From Rebecca billardiae RCC1528 (Eukaryota > Haptophyta), in assembly GCA_965240325.2 (NCBI GenBank), contig OZ251226.1:2108001-2172000 (forward strand): a DNA stretch of 64,000 bases, written 5' to 3'. The notes under the pieces are model-generated. The model was not told the DNA's origin and did no database searches. It saw only the letters and a list, made by a program, of their open reading frames with translations. The first letter of the stretch is position 1; the number at the start of each line of letters is the position of its first letter. Below, piece by piece: positions 56,801 through 64,000 of the stretch. The position numbers were made by a program, and so were the translations under genes.

Positions 56801-58433
56801 GCGCGGCCTCACGCTGGCGCGCTCCCTCGGCCTCTTCAGCTCGAGCGCGTCGCTCTCGCGCACGACGGGCGGCGGCGCCGAGCCGAGCGCCACGATGGCC
56901 GCGACGACGACGCGGGGCGAGAGCAGCGGCGATGGCGTCGGCGGCGGCGCGGCCGAGGGCGGCGGCGACGCGGGCGGCGGCGGCAACGGCTCCGGCGCGG
57001 CCGGCTCGCGCCCCGCCCGGAACGGAGCGGCCGAGTTCCCGATCCGGTACGTGCGGCCGGACAACGTGCGGCAGATCGGACCGGCGCCCGTGGCCGCCGC
57101 GCTGGAGACGCGCGGCGGGCAGCCGAGCGCAACGAGCAGCCTTGGCGCGGGCACAGGCCAGGAGTCGGAGGAGGCCGTGCGCGCGCGCAAGCGCTCGGCG
57201 CGGCGCGAGGCGGCGCGCGCGCTGCGCCAGAGCCAGGCGCAGGTGGTCGGCAGCGTGCGGCTGCCGCCGCTGCCCCCGAACATGGCAGGCGCCGTCTCGA
57301 TGCCCGTTCAGGCGCTCATCTCCATCCCCACCTTCCACGGCCAGCTGGTCGGCTTCTTTGTCGCGGGCTCGGCCCATGTCGAGCGCGCGCAGATCACGCG
57401 CAGCCAGACCGACAGGTCGCGCGCGTCAGAGCCGGAGGCCGAGCCTGAGCCCGCGCCGCCGCCGCGCTCGGTGATGGGCCGGCTGTGCCCACCCGCGCCC
57501 ACGCCGCCCTCGGCCTTCGGCGACGAGAACCCCACCCCCGGCCGCGACGACCGCGGCGAGGCGGCGCACGCCGCCGAGAGCGGGCTGATGCCGGACGTTC
57601 GCTTTGTGCAGGCGGAGTACGTGTACAAGCTGCCCGCGATCAGCCCCGAGGATCTCGAGGCGCTGTACCGCACCAAGCCGCGCGGCCGGCGCGAGTCCGC
57701 TGTCGCGGCCGGCGCCACCAAGATCGCCGCGCGGCTGCCTGGCTTCTCCAAGGCGCAGTCCTCGCGATCTGCCGGCGCGAGGTCGAAGCCTGCCAAGGTC
57801 AAGATGGCGTACGTCGCGTACGCGACCAGCCCGTTCGGCGACGGGCACGACGTGCTGCCGTCGGAGGTGATCGCCGCGCCCGACGTCGCGACGCAAGCCG
57901 CGCTCGAGGCGTATGAGCGCGCGGAGGCCGCGGCGGCGGCCGACGCAAGCGGCCCCGACCTGAGCGCGCGCGTGCTGCGCCGCGTGCTGCTCACGCGCGA
58001 CGACCTCGAGTCGGCGGGCTGGTGGGCGAATCGGCCGAAGAAGTGGAAGCGGCAAGTGGCGTGGGCCGTGCAGATCATCCTCGCGCTGGTGTTGGTCTGC
58101 TTTCTCATCTCCTTCTCCCTCCTTGGCACTTCCTCGCAGGACGGCGAGCGCTCGGTGCGCGACCCGAGTACGTGGCGTGAGCAGGTGATCCAGGCGTGGG
58201 GCATCGAGACGGCGTTCAAGCTGGCGGTGCTCGAGCCGGGCTCGGTCCTGTTCACGGCGATCGTCGCGTATCTCGTCTCGAAGCTGCCCGAGGCGTGGCG
58301 CGATTGGTTTACGGAGGTCTTTGTGGAGCCGCTGCTGCACCAGCTGCGCAGGCCGCTAGCCGCGCTCAAGGATATGACGAGCGGCACGCTCGGCAACGCG
58401 GTCAACGTCGTGGGGGTGGCTGCTGGGACGTAA
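41153..58433 (+). CDS. Giant FG-GAP/RTX/polycystin-1-like surface protein (~5,592 residues)
   Basis: Five exons: 41153-49739, 49836-55641, 55765-55859, 55981-56351 and 56514-58433; all four GTGCG-AG introns keep frame. The start at 41153 puts the signal peptide (LLSLVAFTQLPAASA) first and matches the paralog start. Order: five FG-GAP propeller modules (residues ~42-2414), each with six calcium-loop repeats such as FGWRVKPLGDFDGDG...LIVGAP, joined by SPPP linkers. Next is an RTX-like region (2455-2900: GGAGNDTLFGGDGG, LYGKEGADTIYGG); the first intron falls inside it and splicing restores NGGAGDDRIFGG. Then a proline stalk, LTVDYL domain, IPT/TIG domains, REJ, GPS (~4790-4830; FWNESSQLWSTEGC...CACDHLT) and ~5 TM segments. 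Family knowledge: FG-GAP propellers and RTX repeats bind calcium and mediate adhesion; GPS sites self-cleave. Inference: a cleaved, calcium-dependent adhesion or mating receptor. Confidence 0.85.
41278..48395 (+). repeat. Five tandem FG-GAP propeller modules (~1.15 kb each)
   Basis: Modules lie at about 41278-42430, 42716-43870, 44576-45752, 45946-47095 and 47240-48395. Each has six FG-GAP repeats with DxDGDG loops, spaced by proline-rich linkers of varying length. Modules 1 and 2 are almost identical at the nucleotide level with an offset of 1,446 bp. Modules 3 and 5 share a distinct second half (VGAFRDGSAGSNAG, SPQ...NGGTAYLLFMRTDG), while 1, 2 and 4 share another (IIGASRD, APSIDGD). Module 5 begins like module 1. 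Confidence 0.9.
43876..44570 (+). repeat. Expanded proline-rich linker with three copies of a DPPAGVPPAAPAGAP cassette
   Basis: The linker between FG-GAP modules 2 and 3 is several times longer than the others. It has three copies of a cassette (DPPAGVPPAAPAGAPT) separated by runs of SPPP. The same cassette occurs once in the linker between modules 1 and 2 (~42490-42540). This indicates local expansion by slippage or unequal exchange. Confidence 0.85.
50400..58433 (+). repeat. Right arm of the large inverted duplication
   Basis: This is the plus-strand counterpart of 21596-29730. Similarity runs from the LTVDYL domain to the stop, including GPS and membrane segments, with the same intron positions. 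The two arms enclose the SPPP stalk, the TRPM2-like gene, the 38635 gene and the FG-GAP/RTX section. Confidence 0.9.
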
Positions 58434-59569
58434 GTGGAGTTGGCAGGGGAATGCGGGCGCCCAATCGGGCCAACTGGCGAGGACTCAGCGCCCGCGCGTC
58501 TCGTCGCGAGGCCCCCACTCGGGCTGCGACGCCGACGTGGTCATGTGTATTCCGTAGTGCAATGCTGTGCGCCGTCAGCGCGCGCACGGCAGGGTGTGTA
58601 TCACTATCAGCATCAGCATGCCTGATGCCAACGTGTCAATCACTCATCAGTGCCTTCCATGTCATGTCAGACCATGTGTAGCAACAGCATGCCAGGAGTA
58701 GTACGTTATTACTGTCGGAGTAAGAGTTCACCACGGCAGCAGGCAGTTTAAGGGCCAGTAATCGTCTAAGTATTCGGACCGAAGTGCTGTGGCCTGTGCG
58801 CTGTACTGTAGTAGACTATAGTAGTAGTTGAACCGAGGGTCTGATTTCAAGACTGACCGAGTACTGAGTGTCTGAGACGTTGCAGAGTGAATGTGATCAA
58901 CGGCGGTCGACTGATCCGCGCGAGTGCTTGCCGCAAGCTTGGCCAACATACTGACCATCAGATGGACCGTTGACTATGCGATAGCTACAAGTACAGACAT
59001 CGAAGGTAGTAGGGCGCTTTCGTCCGGCGCCCCCCCCCCCCCCCCCTCTTGCGGTGCTCACCAGCCTGAGCCTCCACAGGGCCTTGTCCGATTCGGCTGC
59101 CGTCCGCGGGGCCGGCGTGAGGGCGGTCACCGACGAAAGCCGGCCATACCGATAGGTCTCTCTTCGGAGAGCGTGCGATGAAGGATGGCGCGGCAACCTG
59201 CCACGTGAGCCTTACGCACGTTAAAACAAATAAACTGTAGGCTAATTAATACTGCACCTCGGAAAATCATACTGCTGTATACTCTACGGGTACGAATACC
59301 TATCTCTACATAGATGTTCACAGATATAGATACACACGGCTCCGATCGTATGGAACCGGTATGATGAGCTCATTTCTCGAGTTCGCTAGTATTAATCGTG
59401 AGCTATCGGCCACAATGACTTATCGAATCGCTATCGCTTCGGAGGTCCACGCGACTCTGAACTGTATTCATATTCAGCAATCGAATCATCAAGCTCGTCA
59501 AGTTGATCAGAACACCAGCGACCGCGTGCCCCAGATTCCGCCGTTGCGCGCGAGCCCCTGTGGATCCTC
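58434..59569. other. Intergenic region with a C17 homopolymer
   Basis: About 1.1 kb between the giant gene and the glutamate-receptor-like gene. It is AT-richer than the coding DNA, with a run of 17 C at 59030-59046. 59200-59500 is AT-rich and probably holds the promoter of the next gene. No coding frame is supported. Confidence 0.55.
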
Positions 59570-62315
59570 ATGCCGCGGCGCACCACCGCCTCGTCGCTCG
59601 CTCTCGCGCTGCTCGGGCTCGTCCTCGCAGCGTCGATTGAGATCGAAGGCCCCGGTGAGCCGAGTTGTCGGTGCATCAACCCATGGGCCAACGTCTCCGC
59701 CTTGCCCGATGGCATTTATGATGCCCAGAACAACTGCTTGCGTCCCGCCGACTCCGAGCTCGGGTGCGTGCCGCTGAACTACGGCGCGGAGGGCTGCGCG
59801 GCGTACGACGACACGCTTCTGGTCCCGACGTGCGCGAACGTAGACGGCGACGCCAGAGGCGGGCGACCCACGTACTGCGAGAGCGCGTTTTGCTTCGTAG
59901 ACCCTGCTCGCTGTGATCGGCGGCCCGAGATGACGCACCTGTTCGACCAGACGCTCCTGCCTGACCTCGCCTACTCGTACGCCACGTGCGGCAACCTCGA
60001 CCAGTACACGCCGAACGGGCACCAGAAGCTGCTCACGTCGCGCAAGCTCCGCGTCTCGTACCCGGGGGACTCGGGCTCGGGCTTCACCCTGCTCACGCTC
60101 GAGAACGGTCGCAAGGCTGGCTCCGTCGTGTCGTTTGCGCACGATGCGCTCCGGAGCATCGGCGCCGAGTGGGAGGTGGTGACGGTGTCCAACTCGAGCT
60201 CAGACGCGTTCCCGCTCTCCTCCTTCACAGCATGCGTGCACGAGGTGGCGCTCAACCGCACAGACATGTGCATCGGCAACTTCTGGAGCACGCCCACCCG
60301 GCGGGTGATGGCGAGCTTCTCAGCGGAGATCTACCAGGACCTCTTCTTCCTCGTCTCGTTCGATGGCGGGCGACAGTCGCTCACGCAGCAGCTCGCGCGC
60401 CCGTTCGAGCCGTTCACGCCGGGCGCGTGGGCGTGCATCGTCGCCGTGACGCTCGTGACGAGCCTCGCCATCTTCGCCGTGGAGGCGCGCGAGGACGGCG
60501 GCGAGTTTGACGGCATGCCCGGCTGGCGCGCACTCGCCACGTCGGCCTATCTCTCGCTCACCTCGCTGCTCGGCGGCGGCTCAATCTACCGCCTGCGCTC
60601 GGTGCCGGCGCGTCTGATGGATATCGCCTTTGGCCTGCTCATCCTCATCGTCGTCGCGTCGTACACCGCGCAGCTCGCGTCCTCGCTCGTGCGCTCCGCG
60701 CAGCTCGCGCAGGTGGACTCCGTCGAGGCCGGCATCGCGCAGCGGCTCAACTTCTGCGCGCTCTCCGCCATCAGTGACACGCTCGTCTCCTCGACGGCGC
60801 AGACGCTCAAGGATCTGCTAGTGCCCGTGGCCAACGCCAAGGATGCCTTCGCCGCGATGGACGCGGGCGAGTGCGACCTGGCCATCCTCTCAGGTGCGCC
60901 CGACGCCACCACTGCTGCAGAGTAGTGCTGCTGCGCCGCCCGGAAGAGTGCGCTTGCCCGGCCAGCTGCTTTGCTGCGTGTGTTCCCGCGCGTGCGATTT
61001 GCCCGCGCTCGCGCTGGGCACTTGCTCTCCGCTCTGACGCTCACTCACGCGCGTCGGGCCCCCGCCGCTCTGTGCCCATCCATCGATCCGTGCGCCTGCC
61101 TTGGCAGCCAACAACATTGATGCAGCCTTCCGCGGGCTGTACACGCCCGACGATCCGACCGCGCACTGCAACAAGCTGGCGGTGGGCGACCCCGTGCTCG
61201 CCATCGGCAACGCCCTCCCCGTCACCGAGGAGCTCTCGACATCCGTCGCGTGGCTCGCCGCCTCGCGCATGTCGGAGGGCGCGTACCTGCGCGCCGAGCG
61301 CGACGCCAAGGCGACATACTTGCCAGCGCCTGCGTGCGCCACTGACGGGCAGTCGAACGAGCAGGGCCAGCTGCGCGGCCTCACGGTCGAGGATATGTCC
61401 GGCATCTTCCTCTTCGTCGGCGTCGCGCTCGTCATCTCCCTCATTGCGCACAGCTGCGCTCACCCGCGCGTCCGTCGGGCGGCGGGCTCCGCCAAGCAGC
61501 GCGCGATTGCCGCCGCCGAGAAGCGCGGGATCAAGGTGCCCGTGATCAAGCTGCCGCCGCTGCCGGCGCGCTGCGCCAAGCGCTCCCGCGTCATGGACGA
61601 CGAGGAGGCGGCGGCTGCGGACGCTGAGTACGCGGACGACGCGCACGCCGACGGCAACGAGCGGGCACGGCAGGACGACGACGACAATGTGCACTCGTTT
61701 GACACCCGCCGTGTGTCCGAGACGAGCGAGGCCGGTCACGGCGCGGCCGAGCACGACCATCCACACGACCATCCACACGACCGGCGAGGTAAGGGCGTCC
61801 ACCAGCACCGCCGCGGTTCCGCCCTCAACGGTCGTCGGCGCCACAGCCCGCAGCACAGCCCCACCCACTCGCGCAGCCCGGCGCTCAGCCCGACCACCAG
61901 CTCCAAGAAGATCAAGCCGCCCCACGAGTTCGCCCGGAGCCAGACGACAGACATCAGCTCGTTCAAAGTCGAGCCCAGCGGTGGCGCCCACGCACCGGGT
62001 GAGGCGCCAGACCGCCGGCGCAGTGTCGACCCGCAAGTCCAGCGCCGCGGCAGCGGAGCTCGGGGTGCTGGGGAGATCGGCTCATCCATCGTGCACATCT
62101 CGCTGGACACCGCGACCGGGGTGCTCACGGCGCGCGCGGCCAGTCCGGCAAACGGCGCTGGCTCGATGGCCGGCGCTGGTGGCACGGCAATCGTCCAGCT
62201 CGCGATCAACAACCACACAGGTGCACGCGCTGCTCCTGTGGCTGTGCAGCGCCGCGGCAGCTCCACCAACGTGGCACGGCCAGACGGCGTGGGCCGACGC
62301 CGTGGGAGCACGTGA
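59570..62315 (+). CDS. Ionotropic glutamate receptor-like ligand-gated ion channel
   Basis: Two exons, 59570-60893 and 61108-62315, with a 214-bp intron (GTGCG...GGCAG, phase 1), give 843 residues; the splice yields LAILSANNIDAAF. A signal peptide (LALALLGLVLAAS) is followed by a Cys-rich ~120-residue segment, then the first ligand-binding half (to ~285). TM1 is IVAVTLVTSLAIFAVEA and the pore-loop part is SAYLSLTSLLGGGS. TM2 is FGLLILIVVASYTAQLASSL, matching the SYTANLAAFL signature of the family. The second ligand-binding half is interrupted by the intron. TM3 (~537-556) is GIFLFVGVALVISLIAHSC. The ~280-residue cytoplasmic tail is disordered, with His-rich and RRxS stretches. There is no amino-terminal (LIVBP-like) domain. 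The gating ligand is not predictable. Expected location: plasma or flagellar membrane. Confidence 0.85.
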
Positions 62316-63154
62316 ATCGTGACCTACACGCGCGTACAAGTTTTGCATATGCATGTCTACGGAGCAACCAAAGCTCGTCCAACCGATACGACGACGCCTC
62401 GCGAACCTGTGGCTTTTCATTCGCGGATGATCGATGAGGCATCGTCATCGATCCGATCATCATCCTCTCGTCATCACAGTGCCTGACATCGCGTCGTCAT
62501 CATTATCATGTGGTCCCTCGTCAGTGATGACTGCTAACAGTTAGTCATCAGCATTGTTTAATTAAGCAGCTACTCGGACGTACTCGCAGCGCATGTATCT
62601 GAGTCGTCTATCTGATGAGCAGTCGTCGTCGTATCTGAGTCGCATGTATCGTCTGAGTCGTCTATATTAGATATAGAGAGCTAGAGAGAGAGAGACGAGT
62701 CGGGCGGACGAGTGTCAGACGAGATAAATAAGTGAGAGAGCGCAGAGCTAGAGAGACGAGCTAGTCACGTCAACAGTAGCTTAGCTACTACTATGTACTA
62801 GCTAGCCTCGGGGTAACGCATCAGTCAGCACGACGACGCGCGTGCAATATCGTCGCGAGGCATATCATGCAATATACGTACATGTATTTCAATAATAAAA
62901 CAGGGCGGCGGCGACGAATCATCACTCTGCTGACTCGTGAAAGTGCATGACAGCTACAGCGTTTGCCGTAATTGCCGTTTCCGGAGCGTGCTATAGCGCT
63001 GAATATGGTATACGTACGTGTACGATATACATATATATGTGTGGGGTTATTGGTACAATAACTGCTTGTCTAAGAGGACGACAAGAACGCCGGGCGCCAG
63101 CGCCGCTCATCAGCCACATCGCCCTGTAACAGACCATCGCCTCAAAGGGCTGCT

Positions 63155-63177
63155 CCCGGACAAACAGTCTGTCCGGG
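63155..63177 (+). other. Small hairpin followed by a T run
   Basis: Arms CCCGGACA (63155-63162) and TGTCCGGG (63170-63177) enclose a 7-nt loop, and TTTTT follows directly. It looks like a terminator, but rho-independent termination is not expected in nuclear DNA, so I give it no function. Confidence 0.5.
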
Positions 63178-63751
63178 TTTTTCTGCCGCCCAGGAGATCG
63201 GTTTCCGGCGCCGGCCTCTGCCGCCTGCTTCGCCAGGCGCGGCGTGCGAGGTGGCTCCAGCCAAGCTCGTCCTGCGTCGCAGGCGGCGGCGGCTCGCACG
63301 CGGGTGGCGCGTCGCGTGCACCGACCAACATATATATATTTAACGACGTGGTATGCAACGGGCAAGCGTCAGGCTCAGAGTGCAGCAGACACATAGAATG
63401 CGTCCGCGCCTTCCAACCAGGCCAGGCAGTGCGCCACCCGCATCCCTGCCCCCCTGAGGGAGCAGGGCCGGGATGGAGCACCGCCTCGGCCTGGGGCACG
63501 CGGCGGCGACGGCAGATGCCGCCGCGGCCGAGCGCCTTCCGGAGCACTTGGATGAGGGTGAGGTCGTAGTCAATGTCGTCGCCCGCCGACCTAGCGGCGA
63601 GCAGCTGCGGCAGACGGCAGCCGCGGCTGTCGCCCCCGTACGCCCGCGTGGGCGCCTGGCTGACGACGAGGTCGTTATCGGTCGTAGTGCGCGTCGCCGC
63701 GCGCCGGCCAAGCGGCGCGCATGTTGCAGAAGAGCCAAGAGGGGCTGGGAG

Positions 63752-63817
63752 AGTGAGCGCGCCGCCTAGTGCGCTCTGGGCGATGAAGCCCAGAGCGCAC
63801 TAGGCGGCCCGCTCACT
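63752..63817. other. Long near-perfect hairpin (30-bp arms, 6-nt loop)
   Basis: 63752-63781 and 63788-63817 are inverted copies with one mismatch in 30 bp around the loop GATGAA. The inner 21 bp, centred on CGCTCTGGGC/GCCCAGAGCG, are perfect. An ATATATATAT tract follows immediately. Possible natures: small-RNA precursor, tip of an inverted-repeat element, or recombination-derived palindrome. Confidence 0.75.
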
Positions 63818-64000
63818 ATATATATATGCTGATTATTAGATGACAAATCGTCATATCATCAAATGTCGTCAGACAATATGCGCGCTACTGAGTATACTGT
63901 CATCTGCTCGGATGTCACTAGACACTAACGGATGGATGCCGCGCGACCATTGCTCCGCGCTGATGACGCCCGCATGACGATCGATGACGATGATTATTCA

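Larger units (their letters stand above)
62316..64000. other. Intergenic region with microsatellites, AT-rich tracts and hairpins
   Basis: No gene is supported in the last 1.7 kb. 62430-62660 contains scattered ATC/GTC trinucleotide-like repeats, 62660-62760 GA-rich runs, and 62860-63060 AT-rich tracts with ATATATAT. Short GC-rich frames between 63060 and 63780 are open on both strands without domains. The two hairpins here are listed separately. Confidence 0.5.

Noticed and set aside
63155-63182. Rho-independent terminator
   Set aside because: The hairpin plus T run fits the shape, but the surroundings are spliced eukaryotic genes.

Overview
The window is nuclear DNA from a GC-rich unicellular eukaryote, most likely a microalga of the haptophyte/pelagophyte kind. 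The reasons are split genes with short GT-AG introns (92-214 bp; 14 of the 15 inferred donors read GTGCG and most acceptors CGCAG), long SPPP (pherophorin/extensin-like) stretches, an EsV-1-7 type cysteine motif array, and eukaryote-only families (TRPM channel, polycystin-1-like REJ/GPS protein, ionotropic glutamate receptor, MBD protein, PPPDE-PUL desumoylase-like protein). I place it by gene content only. I saw no rRNA, tRNA, CRISPR array or bacterial operon.

Layout. 1-1899: a TPR (kinesin-light-chain type) protein with two introns. 1987-5475: a composite repeat of two direct ~785-bp modules, each ending in the same 18-bp inverted repeat, around a five-unit tandem array. 5800-9801: a large low-complexity protein with many RRxS sites. 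10630-14554: a divergent pair, a basic nuclear-looking protein on minus and a leucine-rich-repeat protein on plus. 14772-16583 minus: a PPPDE-PUL protein. 18289-19575: an MBD/HMG-like/RGG chromatin protein. About 20100-20455 minus: a decayed EsV-1-7 repeat gene. 20712-20999: a small bL31-like mitochondrial ribosomal protein.

The centre of interest is 21.6-58.4 kb. Two very similar polycystin-1-like genes lie in opposite orientation (minus 21596-31375; plus 41153-58433) as arms of a large inverted duplication. Each has a signal peptide, a proline-rich stalk, IPT/TIG repeats, a REJ region, a GPS cleavage motif and about five membrane segments. The minus copy has a long SPPP stalk and a 4-bp insertion that breaks the frame. 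In the plus copy the stalk is replaced by five FG-GAP (integrin-alpha-like) propellers and an RTX-like calcium-binding region, giving a predicted protein of about 5,592 residues. Between the arms, on minus, is a TRPM2-type channel (32261-38258) with the full architecture: N-terminal LSDAT/MHR domain, six membrane segments, coiled coil, and a C-terminal NUDT9-like Nudix domain whose Nudix box lacks one glutamate.

On family knowledge these genes suggest a surface sensing/adhesion and calcium-entry locus: large calcium-binding ectodomains joined to a polycystin-like membrane part, beside an ADP-ribose-type cation channel. That they act together is inference from position only. An ionotropic glutamate receptor-like gene (59570-62315) follows; the rest to 64000 is non-coding, with microsatellites and a strong 30-bp-arm hairpin.
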